Shown here piece by piece: positions 36,125-46,405 of a DNA stretch of 64,000 bases. Each line of letters begins with the position of its first letter. Position 1 is the first letter of the stretch. Position numbers and translations under genes: made by a program. The notes under the pieces were generated by a model. It was not told the origin of the DNA and ran no database searches. It saw only the letters and a program-made list of their open reading frames with translations. This DNA is from Ailurus styani (Eukaryota > Chordata > Mammalia > Carnivora > Ailuridae), in contig LNAC01000003.1 of the NCBI GenBank assembly GCA_002007465.1, positions 11,333,142-11,397,141 on the forward strand. Reading direction: 5' to 3'.

Positions 36125-36858
36125 AGGGGACATAACAACCATCAATACAAAGAGGAATTTTGTTCTTAAGGAGCTTGTATTGTATTTAGAGGAGGCAAGC
36201 AATCATATAATTTACAAGAAAATATCAAGTAGTTATAATGCTAGCTTGATTTGAATTGAACAGTTTTCTATCAAATTTATTTTTTTTCTATCATGCTTCT
36301 TATAATTTTTCCAGCCTTTCCCCATTACCCAATTCTAAAACCACTTTCACACTTTTGGGTATTTTTACAACAGCATCCCCCTCCTTGCTGTCAGAATCTA
36401 TATTCATGTCATATGGCTGTTCTAATAAATTACCACTAAATTAGTAGTTTAAAATAACACACATTTATTTTATAATAATTCTGAGGGTCAGAAGTCCAAA
36501 ATGATTCTTTCTTAGCTAAAATCAAGGATTTAGCAGGTCTGGTTCCTTCTAGAGGCTCTAAGAAAGAACCTGTTCTTTGACTCTTTCAACTTATAGAGGC
36601 TGCTGAAGCCCCCTAGCCCCCACATCTACTTCTGTTGTCACGTCACCTTCTTTGTTAGATGGATCTCTGCCTCCCACTTATAGACACTTGTGATTGCATT
36701 GACCATCCTGATAATCCAGGATAACCCCCCTCGTCTCACGATTCCTTACTTAATCATGTCTACAAAATCTCTTTTGCTATATAAGGTAACATATTTGCAG
36801 GTTCCAGGGATTCAAATGTCAACAACTTTGGGGGCCATTATTAAGCCTACCATAGGTT

Positions 36859-37966
36859 GATATTATCCCTCATTACTTTTTTTATCTTCGAGTTTTAGTC
36901 AACTATGAAATGTAATTATGTTTTAATGATTTGGAAATGTGGCATAAGTTTGTTGCTGGCTATTTTAAGTAAATTAAGTAAATAGTAATTAGTAAATAGT
37001 AATTAATAGTTGAGCCATATATTATCTAGCTAGTTCTATCTTTGTTGAATGCCAGCAGATTTGGGAAGAGATTTTGCACTGTGGATTAGAATTTATTATA
37101 TCTAAAAGAGTTATTTTGATGCTATATACTTGAAAGAGTTCCCAGATACAATACAGACTCATTGTTTCTCTCAATAACTTCGCTAGAATCAGGTGTAGAC
37201 AATTAATCATGTGATTACCTATCAGACATTCTGTGTCCTATTCTACTGGTGAGGACCTCTATCTAGAAGGGAGTGGAAAAGAGACAGTGGCCCATTCATA
37301 TACTTTGTGTAATAGGCTTGTCATGAGAGTAACTGTAAGGGCCGATGCTTATTATTACCCAGGAAATTAGAAACCACATAGAGAGAGTAATGGACTAAAT
37401 CAGGAAGCCAACAAAGGCCTATTACAAATTAAGATCAGTTTGTCATTGTTTAAGATAATCCTGGTTTACTTTCTATGCCTAATTTAGATCCACGTTGTAG
37501 AGCCAGCAACCAACCAGATGGTGGTAGTTCTTTGGGACTTGACATTATTTTAAAAGGTCACCACAGGCAAATTATAACTGGCACCTCATTCTTATCAGAG
37601 ACCAAACATCTGTGAACTTGCTCCAATTTTGAAACATTGCTGGAGTATTTTCCCATGGTAGCTCATTGTCGACTTTCTTTCTGGGAGAACTATGTGAACT
37701 AATATTTTTCATATTGAAAATCATCACATGTATTTATACACAGGCCCATAATGTTCCTAAAATTTTGTCACTTAAATTTGAGTCAAAAGATACTAGGATT
37801 TTTCATTCAGAAGCATGCCATAGAATCACTTACAGTAACACCAAATGTTTAAGAAATTCCCCTTTGTAAGCTATATTTCCTTCCCTGAAGTGTCGCTACA
37901 TCCAGCAAACTTACAGCATTTACTCTGGTACCTCAAAAGCATTGTGTAAACAAACAAACAAACAAA
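36859..37966. other. Unique sequence, no gene seen
   Basis: No supportable gene or repeat. Short open frames on both strands are featureless. Confidence 0.55.
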
Positions 37967-38111
37967 TAGTGTCTCTGTGTGTGTGTGTGTGTGTATGCTA
38001 TATTATATACATGCTATATTATATATATAATGTTTAAATNTAGTGTCTCTGTGTGTGTGTGTGTGTATGCTATATTATATACATGCTATATTATATATAT
38101 AATGTTTAAAT
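37967..38111. repeat. Unmerged duplicate around N (GT microsatellite region)
   Basis: A segment beginning 'tagtgtctctgtgtg' and ending 'ataatgtttaaat' occurs at 37967-38039 and again at 38041-38111, separated by the N at 38040. The copies differ mainly in the number of GT units. Confidence 0.9.
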
Positions 38112-38437
38112 TATAGTTCAGAAGTTCCTTTCTCTTTTCAATGTTAGAGAGTAAAAATGTATGGTATTATGAGTCAACTGTACACTGTACTCTCATTCAC
38201 AGATACACAGATCCCTGTGTTCCCTGTCACATGGAGGCTTATATTACCTGTATATGCCATGGGCAGAGGCAGGTTGGGGGATGGGAATGTATCTTTTATT
38301 TCACCACCCTGAAATTTTACTACCACTTTGCCACACCTGTAAGAATTGATGCTCATACTGAGGACTCAGAGGAGATTAATTATGAGTAAAAGCTTAAATT
38401 ATGCTCAGTATAGTTTTTGGATTTAGTGAATTGTATT

Positions 38438-38644
38438 GGTTTTTTGTTTTTTTTTTTGTTTTTTGTTTGTTTTTTTTTGCCTCNGTTTTTGTTTTTTTGG
38501 TTTTTTTTTTGCCTCCTTCCATACCCCTTTCTTAATAATCTTTAAAAGCCCTGTTCAGTATTANTTTTTTGTTGTTTGTTTGTTTTTTTTTGCCTCCTTC
38601 CATACCCCTTTCTTAATAATCTTTAAAAGCCCTGTTCAGTATTA
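38438..38644. repeat. T-rich region with two N bases and duplicated flank
   Basis: Poly-T/G sequence ending 'gcctc' appears three times, broken by N at 38484 and 38564. The 53-base segment from 'gcctccttccatacccc' to 'gttcagtatta' is present at 38511-38563 and 38592-38644. Confidence 0.9.
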
Positions 38645-38896
38645 AGTTCTTGTTCTGAACCCTAGCCCTATACCTAAGGTCTGGCTTCTTTGCTTGGTTT
38701 GTGCTAGTAAACTTTCTCTCCACTTCTGAAGGGATGCTGTGACTTTACTCTAGCCCTAGCTTTGTGAACATATTCCTTGATAAAGACAACTCATCCACCT
38801 GACTTTTGAGTATAAGCCAGGTAGTAAAGATAATTCTCTATACTTCTTGAATTATTAACTGTCACTGTAGTTTGTTTACTAATGGCAATCTGATGA

Positions 38897-39118
38897 TGAT
38901 CTATAGCAAAGAAAGCAGTATTAGAAATCACCTAGGAGTATTGTAAAAAAAAATATGGATGCCTGGAGTGGGGCCTGGGATACATTTTTATTTATAGGGT
39001 CTGAAGNTGATCTATAGCAAAGAAAGCAGTATTAGAAATCACCTAGGAGTATTGTAAAAAAAAAATATGGATGCCTGGAGTGGGGCCTGGGATACATTTT
39101 TATTTATAGGGTCTGAAG
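38897..39118. repeat. Unmerged duplicate around N at 39007
   Basis: About 110 bases from 'tgatctatagcaaagaaagc' to 'atttatagggtctgaag' are present at 38897-39006 and 39008-39118, differing by one A in an A-run. Confidence 0.93.
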
Positions 39119-39150
39119 TATAGCCTTATTTGACAGCCACAGACTACTCC
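38920..39150. mobile_element. Possible MER5-like hAT relic within the duplicate
   Basis: The text 'gaaatcacctaggagtattg', 'tatggatgcctggagtgggg' and 'cctgggatacatttttattt' weakly resembles MER5/MER58-type hAT elements. The duplication around the N complicates the boundaries. Confidence 0.35.
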
Positions 39151-39565
39151 TAGAATATAAGCTCCCTAAATGTACACACATACATATAACCTCTTGGTGG
39201 AACTCAATGACTGTCCACTTCCCCATTTATAACTCCAGCTTCAAGGGCATAAATAGGCTACACTGATAGATTACAGAGTTTTCAGACTAAGAAATTAGGG
39301 GGCCTTCCAAATCAAGTGGTCACTTTTCTGCATCATTTTTCTGTGTTCAAAGAAGTGGAACACTTCTTTGGTTACTCTTCTCTCTTGGAACTCTTGGAAA
39401 TGTGGATGTATCATCTCCCATTTTGGAGGTGATCTTCAAACCACAATGAACTCAGATGCTTGGAAGAAAGATCTACCAGCATTATCATAGATCCAGATGG
39501 AAGGAAGCAAGAAATAGATTGGTTAGGTTAGGTCTTCTTTGAATTTTATGGGAAAATGCCATTTT
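39119..39565. other. Unique sequence, no gene seen
   Basis: No gene or repeat recognised. Confidence 0.5.
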
Positions 39566-39585
39566 CTTCTCCATCTTCTTCCTCC

Positions 39586-39699
39586 TCCCCCCCACCTTGC
39601 TCCTCCTCCTCCTCTTCCTCCTCCTCCTCCTCCTTCTTCTTCTTCTTCTTCTTCTTCTTCTTCTTCTTCTTCTTCTTCTTCTTCTTCTTCTTCTTCTTC
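39586..39699. repeat. (CTC)n then (CTT)n triplet tract (GAA on the minus strand)
   Basis: An imperfect CTC/CCT stretch (to about 39632) is followed by about 22 uninterrupted CTT units to 39699. Frames encoding poly-serine or poly-glutamate across it are low-complexity artefacts. Pure GAA/TTC tracts can form triplexes and are often unstable in length. Confidence 0.97.
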
Positions 39700-39980
39700 A
39701 TTAGTCATTAAAATGGTTACATTTTGAGGATCAAAACGATTTTGGGGACTGGGGATGTTGGTCTCTTTCTAGGCTCCAATCTCAGGTCACAAATAGTGTT
39801 AGAGTAGGAAAGCACCAAGAAATTTCAGCCAAAACCTGGGCAATAACCCTGTTTCCTCTGAAGGGTCTTTCACAAAATGATAATCATTGGGAACTACCTG
39901 CATCTTTATAGTTGCATGATGATTTTAAAAATCTGAGATTTAACTATCTTTGTCTTTCTCAGACATTCAGCTAATGCGTA
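39700..39980. other. Unique sequence
   Basis: No gene or repeat recognised. Confidence 0.5.
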
Positions 39981-40200
39981 ATACTGTCTTATATTTATGC
40001 CCATTCTTTAATGAATGAATGAATAAAAAAAACAATTTTCTTTATTGACTCCTTATGTGTTATGTTCTTGAACTCTTTAAAAAAATGNTGTAATATACTG
40101 TCTTATATTTATGCCCATTCTTTAATGAATGAATGAATAAAAAAACAATTTTCTTTATTGACTCCTTATGTGTTATGTTCTTGAACTCTTTAAAAAAATG
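39981..40200. repeat. Unmerged duplicate around N at 40088
   Basis: The segment from 'atactgtcttatatttatgc' to 'ctctttaaaaaaatg' occurs at 39981-40087 and 40095-40200. The copies differ by one or two A bases. Confidence 0.93.
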
Positions 40201-40273
40201 ACTTAATTCACTGAAAAAGTGAAATCATTATTTCCTCCCTAATTGAGCTCATCCTCTCTGTAATTTGCAGATA

Positions 40274-40409
40274 GTTTCTGTATATGAATTAGGATAGTCA
40301 TGCATATAATCAATCTCTTTTAGTGTTTGGCATCNAGCAGATAGGTAAGTTTCTGTATATGAATTAGGATAGTCATGCATATAATCAATCTCTTTTAGTG
40401 TTTGGCATC
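40274..40409. repeat. Unmerged duplicate around N at 40335
   Basis: The 61-base segment from 'gtttctgtatatgaattagg' to 'tagtgtttggcatc' is present at 40274-40334 and 40349-40409. Confidence 0.93.
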
Positions 40410-40555
40410 TGCCCAAGTAGAATTTCAAATCTAATATTTAAAAAATGGATAGCTACATGGCTACATACATATTCTAACCTCTGTAGCCTGGCCATAACAT
40501 TAATAAAAAATATATCTGAAAACATTCTGACAGAGTTCAGATTCCTGATTAAAAA

Positions 40556-40992
40556 CAGACATAGTTTGTGTTTATACATTAGTAATTCTGTTATTCACAG
40601 GAACAAAATGATGACTCACCATTATGGTTAATTGGTAAACACATGAGGAGGAATATTACACACTTCTTTTGTTTTCCTATTAAAGAAGAAAAGGTCATGT
40701 TCTTCTCCAACTTGAGGTGGTGAGAACAGTGTAACAGATGTGGCCAATTTCACTTTTTGGAGTGGAAAGGGATNCAGACATAGTTTGTGTTTATACATTA
40801 GTAATTCTGTTATTCACAGGAAAAAAATGATGACTCACCATTATGGTTAATTGGTAAACACATGAGGAGGAATATTACACACTTCTTTTGTTTTCCTATT
40901 AAAGAAGAAAAGGTCATGTTCTTCTCCAACTTGAGGTGGTGAGAACAGTGTAACAGATGTGGCCAATTTCACTTTTTGGAGTGGAAAGGGAT
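40556..40992. repeat. Unmerged 218-base duplicate around N at 40774
   Basis: The segment from 'cagacatagtttgtgtttat' to 'gagtggaaagggat' occurs at 40556-40773 and 40775-40992. They differ at least by one base ('ggaacaaaatg' against 'ggaaaaaaatg'), which fits two alleles. Open frames spanning the first copy are artefacts. Confidence 0.95.
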
Positions 40993-41061
40993 GAAGCAAA
41001 ATATTTGGATGTATAATATCCTCATTCTGTGTAGGTCATGGCCATAATTTAAAATAAAATA

Positions 41062-41376
41062 CAGTTGACAAGTGGACAACATGGGTTTGAATTGTGTGGG
41101 TCTGTCTATACAGCATTTGTTTTAAGTATAATACAGTACTATAAGTGTATTTTCTCTCCTTTATGATTTTATTAATAACATTGTCTTTCCTTTAGCTTAC
41201 TTTATTATAAAAATATACATATAGAATATCTGTTAATTGACTATGTTATCAGTAAGGCTTCTGGTCAACAGTAGTCTAATAGTAGCTAAGTCTTTGGGAG
41301 ATCAGAAGTTATATGCAGATTTCTGACTACACAGGGGTCAGCCTCCTTAACTGCCATGTTGTTCAAGGATCAACTG
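41062..41376 (-). mobile_element. TcMar-Tigger DNA transposon (MER44/Tigger7-like)
   Basis: The left end 'cagttgacaagtggacaaca' and right end 'tgttgttcaaggatcaactg' form diverged terminal inverted repeats. Between them lie 'ctataagtgtattttctctc', 'tagcttactttattataaaa', 'gttatcagtaaggcttctgg' and 'caacagtagtctaatagtag', which follow this Tigger family as remembered. A TA dinucleotide precedes the left end. It is a small non-autonomous copy without transposase. Confidence 0.8.
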
Positions 41377-41609
41377 CATATTAAAAAAAATCTTCAAAAC
41401 ATGAATTTGCATATTTAGGATTCTGATCTCTTCAGTAATCAAAGTTTAGCAATGTGTGTTTTCTGGAAATGCTGTTTTTAAAGGTATCAACAGGTATTAC
41501 TTAAGACAAAAGCTCTGTTGACAAATATATTTGGGAAAAACTAGTTTAAATAAGTCAGACAAATTTCCTTACTGCAATACTTCTCAGAAACTTTAAAATG
41601 TCAATTTAG

Positions 41610-41730
41610 GCTGTTATATATATAAATTATGTATATATATGTATATATATGCATATAGATATATATATAAACATACATGTATAAATAATATAGACACACA
41701 CATAAATAATAAATATATATAGAGAGACCA
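41610..41730. repeat. TA-rich low-complexity tract
   Basis: Repeated TATATA/GTATATATAT units, followed by 'acacacacataaataataa'. Part of it lies in the duplicated segment described next. Confidence 0.85.
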
Positions 41731-42014
41731 ATTTTCAAATGCATCTATTTTGTCTTCTTTTTAGAGCATCTTATGGGGTAGGGTTCTGTAGACCATACTT
41801 AAGAAAATTGATGTAAATGCTTCCTCAATTCATCCACTGNTAAACACATACATGTATAAATAATATAGACACACACATAAATAATAAATATATAGAGAGA
41901 GACCAATTTTCAAATGCATCTATTTTGTCTTCTTTTTAGAGCATCTTATGGAGTAGGGTTCTGTAGACCATACTTAAGAAAATTGATGTAAATGCTTCCT
42001 CAATTCATCCACTG
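41668..42014. repeat. Unmerged duplicate around N at 41840
   Basis: About 172 bases are repeated at 41668-41839 and 41841-42014. Differences include 'atggggtaggg' against 'atggagtaggg' and small length changes in the AT/AG tract, as expected of alternative alleles. Confidence 0.95.
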
Positions 42015-43400
42015 AGTCCTTAAGATGGCCATGGTGTACTGACAGTCACTAATAAATAGACTAAATGGTATTTAACTAGTCTAAAAATATTAAGCAATCT
42101 CAGATAAGTTAACCATGTACTAAATTCTGGTTAATTTCATCTAAACTGTGAAAGAAAGTCATTATTAAAATGTGCTTTAATTTTAACCTAAAAATCTTTG
42201 TCTGTAAGAAGGAGCAAAAAAGGAGCTTTATTTTTACCCTGAAATTATGCCACGCTGTACTTCTAGTTAATAAAATACTTAGATGCCTGATGAAAGAAAT
42301 CATTGTAATAACAATATTTATCATCATTATTTTTATTTCTTAACAAAGAGAATTGGCTTTTGGGAGTTCTTCGACTAATTCCATCTGCCACCACAAAATT
42401 TGGACTTTGAAGCAAATGCGTTAGCTATTTCCTGAATCACATCCCCAAATAATGAAGAGGTTCATTAACAATAGAAAGCTCTCTATACCCTCTTCCTCTG
42501 ACTGGTTTAATACATAAAAGCTTTCAATAGATACAGAAATTATATTTCTATTATCAGATCCATAAAGTTGCATAGCATGTTGTATGAGAGAGACTTGAGG
42601 TCATTCTATCCATCAGCCAACAGGGCTAGTATTTGGATTTGACTCCCTTCTTTGCCTGATTTCAATTAAAAAGAAACAACAGCAACAAAAACAATGACAC
42701 AAAACATTTCAAATCCAGTTTTCAAGTAATGATAGCTTGCATTTGTGCAAGAAAGCAAAGATGTTCCAACTGAAAACTATGCTAACATCTGCTCTGGTGA
42801 TCTTTCAAATCCATGCAAGACAGACAAAAATACCTATTTGAAAGGGTATAAGCTGAAAAAGGAACTAGAAACCTGGCTAAATCTGCTATGGGAAATTATT
42901 GGATTGCATAACAGTCATAATCTATAAATAGGATTTAAGTGAGAAAGTCAGGCAAAATGCTTTTCTGACCGTCTGCAGGTTTAATCATCAGTTCTAAGCT
43001 CTGGGAATTAAGGCCAAGGAAAGACATAATAGAGGCCTAAAGAAACATCTTGCCTGACAATGTTGTTTATTTCTTGTGTATCCTTGAATGATAATTTTAA
43101 AATCGCTATTTACCAAATTTCTAATAACCTATACACGTTAAAATCTATTGTAGGAATTTGAATTATCTGAATAAAACGAGCATTTATCATGACATATGTA
43201 AAAATTAAACTTTGTCAGATTGTGTAAGAGCATATATGTCAAATTGCATGAAATGGCCAATATTATACTGTTTAAACTCAAAACAGTCAGTTTTGTACTG
43301 TTTAAAATAATAAAATGGAAACTAAATGTCATAGTGGGTAATAACCGCAAAGTGAAATTTCATATTTTCTTTTTATCTCTTTTTCCTACTGTTTTTTTTT
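42015..43400. other. Unique AT-rich sequence, no gene seen
   Basis: Short frames on both strands have no recognisable features. No repeat identified. Confidence 0.55.
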
Positions 43401-43555
43401 GTGTCTTATTGCATGTAACTCAGAGAAGCCCATTTACATTATCAGCACTCAACCTAGAAATTAGCTTACTGATAAAANGTGTCTTATTGCATATAACTCA
43501 GAGAAGCCCATTTACATTATCAGCACTCAACCTAGAAATTAGCTTACTGATAAAA
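43401..43555. repeat. Unmerged 77-base duplicate around N at 43478
   Basis: The segment from 'gtgtcttattgca' to 'gcttactgataaaa' is present at 43401-43477 and 43479-43555 with one A/G difference. A longer-looking frame across it (43220-43582) exists only because of the duplication. Confidence 0.95.
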
Positions 43556-43614
43556 TCAGCAGATAGCCTAGTTGTCTTTTAATAATGAAACAAAGACTTC
43601 TTTGTTTTGTTTCT

Positions 43615-43690
43615 TCTTTCTTTAAGATTCTATCTTTAAGTCATCTCTGCACCCAACGTGGAGCTTGAACTTACAACCCCTTACAAAATT
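43615..43690 (-). mobile_element. Truncated old carnivore SINE, antisense
   Basis: 'aagattctatctttaagtca', 'tctctgcacccaacgtggag' and 'cttgaacttacaacccc' match the antisense middle part of an old tRNA-derived carnivore SINE. The head is missing. Confidence 0.7.
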
Positions 43691-43917
43691 TGTAGTAAAT
43701 TTTACTACATTAAATTAGAGTCATGTGTATATCAAGTTAACCATAAACAAATTTAAAAGACATGCGACAGACGTAAAGATTTTTGTAACTCATAGAGTCT
43801 ATAACAAGGGATTATTTAAAAAAATGTACAAAAAACTACAAATTAATAAGCAAACCCAGCAAATAGAGAAAATTGGGCAAGGAATAAGAATGGGTAACCA
43901 CAAAAAAATAAATACTA

Positions 43918-44687
43918 ATGTCTAATTCTATAGTTGCCATAATAAATTACTATAAAGTCAGCGACTTAAATAACATAAATTTATTATCTCATAGTTCTTG
44001 AGGTCAGAAGTCTGACACAGTTCTCAAAGCATTAAAATCAAGTCATCAGCAGGCTGTATTTCTTTCTGGAGACTCTTTGGGAGAGCCTGTTTCCCATACC
44101 TTTGGGGTTTTGGCAGTATTCTGTTTTTTGGTTGTTGTTTTTAAGACTTTATTTATTTATTTGACAGAGTGAGACACAGCTAGAGAGGGAAGGGAGGAGT
44201 GGGAAGAAGCAGACTTCCCACTGAACAAGGAGCCTGATGCGGGGCTCGATCCCAGGACCATGGGATCATGACCGAGCCAAAAGCAGATGCTTAACTGCTG
44301 AGTAACCCAGGGACCCCACAGTATTCTGTTTCTTGAGGTCATAGTACCAAGGTCCTTGTTTTCCTGCAAGCTGTAAACTGAGTCACTCCCACTATCTAGA
44401 GGATGCCACATTCCTTGAAAATAGGTCCCCTTCCTCCATTTTTAAAGCCAGAATTGGTAGATGGAATCCTCGGATTAGTTTTTTTTTTACTCTTCTTCCA
44501 TCTTTTATGCTTTTACTAGCTCACGGGATTGGGTTGGGAGAATTCAGATAATCCAAGATGATCTTCCCATATCAAAATCTTTAATTTTAATCTGCAAAGT
44601 TACTTTCTCATATAAGGTAACATATTCATAGGTTTTGGAGATTGGCATATGGATATGAGTGGGACATTATTCAGCCTACCACAGCAA
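43918..44687 (-). mobile_element. MLT1-type LTR, antisense, inside L1M
   Basis: Antisense order: 'gttgccataataaattacta', 'tagttcttgaggtcagaagt', 'atcagcaggctgtatttctt', then a SINE, then 'tttttaaagccagaattggt', 'ataaggtaacatattcatag' and 'acattattcagcctacca'. It inserted into the older L1M and was later hit by the SINE at 44130-44318. Confidence 0.8.
44130..44318 (-). mobile_element. Carnivore SINE, antisense, inside the MLT1 LTR
   Basis: 'aagactttatttatttattt' at one end and 'gagtaacccagggacccca' at the other. The direct repeat 'cagtattctgttt' flanks it at 44114-44126 and 44319-44331. It is the innermost and youngest layer of a three-level nest. Confidence 0.95.
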
Positions 44688-45117
44688 TAAAAATATGGTA
44701 TTAGGTTAAATTCATTCATAATCAGAGGATGTAGATTAAAGAAATGAAATGATCGAATTGAATCATTCAAAGATTAAAAATTGATTTTTTTTTATTCCTT
44801 GAATTGGCAAAAATTAAAAACATGACAGTATCAAGTGTTGACTAGGATGTGGGAAAACAATATATTTATATACCACTGGTATACACTGGTATAGGTAATA
44901 AACAAATGGCAGATGTCCATACTCATATATGTAAACATAATCTATATTTTGTTTATGGATTTGTTCTGTATATACTTATGTTTATTTAAATATTTTTTAA
45001 ATCCAAAAATCCATTCAAATCATCACAATGATTTCTTCAAAAAAAGCAAGTATAAAGGGAGGGTGACTTTGAGTGGTAAGAAAAATAAACTTTATCTGTA
45101 ATTGACACATCTTTTTT

Positions 45118-45313
45118 ATTTATTTATTTATTTNNNNNNNNNNNNNNNNNNNNNNNNNNNNNNNNNNNNNNNNNNNNNNNNNNNNNNNNNNNNNNNNNNN
45201 NNNNNNNNNNNNNNNNNNNNNNNNNNNNNNNNNNNNNNNNNNNNNNNNNNNNNNNNNNNNNNNNNNNNNNNNNNNNNNNNNNNNNNNNNNCCCACTGAGC
45301 CACCCAGGCGCCC
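45118..45313 (-). mobile_element. Young carnivore SINE, antisense, mostly replaced by a gap
   Basis: Only the start ('atttatttatttattt') and the end ('cccactgagccacccaggcg') are present around 157 N bases (45134-45290). The flanking duplication 'gacacatctttttt' at 45104-45117 and 45314-45327 is intact, so the insertion is real and the gap is in its body. Frames over the N run are meaningless. Confidence 0.93.
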
Positions 45314-45326
45314 GACACATCTTTTT

Positions 45327-45327
<1 letters not shown>

Positions 45328-45367
<40 letters not shown>

Positions 45368-45402
45368 AATCCAGAAGTATAAAATAATAACAGGTNAAAA
45401 AA

Positions 45403-45433
<31 letters not shown>

Positions 45434-45461
45434 AATCCAGAAGTATAAAATAATAACAGGT
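45328..45461. repeat. Unmerged duplicate around N at 45396
   Basis: (AAAT)n followed by 'ccagaagtataaaataataa' and 'caggt' appears at 45328-45395 and 45397-45461, differing in the number of AAAT units. A TATC-type tract follows at about 45499-45525. Confidence 0.92.
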
Positions 45462-45653
45462 CTTTATTGTGGGAAGTGAGATACAGGGTTTGTTTTTATC
45501 TATCTATATCTCTATCTATCATCTATCTTTGCCCTATCTATGCATTTGAATTTTTTTAATTGTAAAATAAGTATATCTGAAGACAAGAAATAGGAGATCT
45601 CTTTAGACTATACACATATACTCACCAAAATGTATTCTAGTAATTGTTTAAAT

Positions 45654-45873
45654 CAGGGGTCAGCAAAGTTGAACTTTTGGGCCAACTCTTGCCTGATGCT
45701 TACTTACATAAATAATGTATATTGGAAAATAGCCATCATTAGCATATTATCTATGGCTTCTTTCCAGATACAATGGCAGAGATGGGCCATTACAACAGAG
45801 ACCATGTTACCCATAAGGCCTAGAATAGATACTACCGGGCCCTTTTTTATCCATTTTGCCTAGAAGGGACACC
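45654..45873 (+). mobile_element. hAT-type element ('ggcaaact' family), sense
   Basis: 'caggggtcagcaaagttgaa', 'gcctgatgcttacttacata', 'gtatattggaaaatagccat', 'aacagagaccatgttaccca' and 'aaggcctagaatagatacta' follow a common mammalian non-autonomous hAT family. A copy in the same orientation lies at 58128-58343. The 3' end is diverged. The frame at 45630-45863 is incidental. Confidence 0.65.
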
Positions 45874-46261
45874 TTATTAGAGTTGGCCAGGGATTTGTAG
45901 GACTTAGAGCTCGTTGCCTAAACATGGCTAGTTGGGTTGCAGAATTATTTAGTATCAAGTAAATTAAGTCACACCTTGAAAGCAAAGATGATCATGATGT
46001 TTGGTTAAGAATAAGTGCCAATGGAATAATAAGAATAATTTAAAAACTAATAAGTGCCAATAAAATTATTAAGTGTATAAATCACATCTTTGTACTCAGT
46101 CATAGATTGTTTGTACTTAAAGGCATGGACTGAAAGGTAGAATTTTGTTTGGTTCCTGACTGGGGATAGCTCTTCAATCAAATAATCATAACCAAATCAA
46201 GGAAGTATGCTTCAGTGTGTTTATGTAGAGCTCTCTACCTAAGTCTTCCACGAAAAGTTCT
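45874..46261. other. Unique sequence
   Basis: No gene or repeat recognised. Confidence 0.5.
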
Positions 46262-46405
46262 CATTTAAATTCCTTAGCCTATAATTCAAAGATAGGACTA
46301 ATATTCTCATTTTACAGCAGTGGAAACTGAAGTTCTAAGAAGTTAGGTGAAAGTATTTGTAACATGATGTGAGGACTAGGGCTCTCACTACTTGTTACCC
46401 AGTGT
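46262..46405 (-). mobile_element. MIR SINE, antisense
   Basis: 'atattctcattttacagcag', 'tggaaactgaagttctaaga', 'gttaggtgaaagta' and 'gaggactagggctctcacta' follow the antisense MIR core and its tRNA-derived end. Confidence 0.85.

Larger units (their letters stand above)
34449..36858 (-). mobile_element. MaLR (MLT1-type) provirus remnant, antisense
   Basis: On the plus strand the order is a partial antisense LTR (34449-34560, 'gctgtaacagatattaacac'), then antisense internal sequence, then a nearly full antisense LTR (36395-36858). The internal part includes 'gcaagaataaaccaggctac', 'aatctcctcagctaaaattt' and 'cacttttgggtatttttac'. The full LTR runs from 'ctgttctaataaattaccac' to 'gggccattattaagcctacc'. 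The internal region has no intact frame. Three SINEs interrupt it. The segment 34560-34790 is only loosely assigned. Confidence 0.7.
43700..44930 (+). mobile_element. Old L1M fragment, sense, split by an MLT1 LTR
   Basis: The left part (43700-43917) has 'gacatgcgacagacgtaaag', 'ctacaaattaataagcaaac' and 'ggcaaggaataagaatgg'. The right part (44688-44930) continues with 'gattaaagaaatgaaatgat', 'cttgaattggcaaaaattaa' and 'gttgactaggatgtgggaaa', in L1 ORF2-to-3' order. The MLT1-type LTR at 43918-44687 lies exactly between them. Confidence 0.7.

Noticed and set aside
39523..39727. Open frames encoding poly-glutamate or poly-serine
   Set aside because: They are translations of the CTT/CTC triplet tract in both directions, with no other protein feature.
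37967..43555. Regularly repeated segments resembling a CRISPR-like or satellite array
   Set aside because: Each pair is unrelated to the next, every pair is split by an N, and the host is a mammal. They are join artefacts.
43220..43582. 120-residue frame with an internal repeated peptide
   Set aside because: The repeat is the 77-base duplicate on either side of the N at 43478, so the frame is an assembly product.
45102..45329. Frames composed mainly of X
   Set aside because: They span the 157-base N gap inside a SINE.
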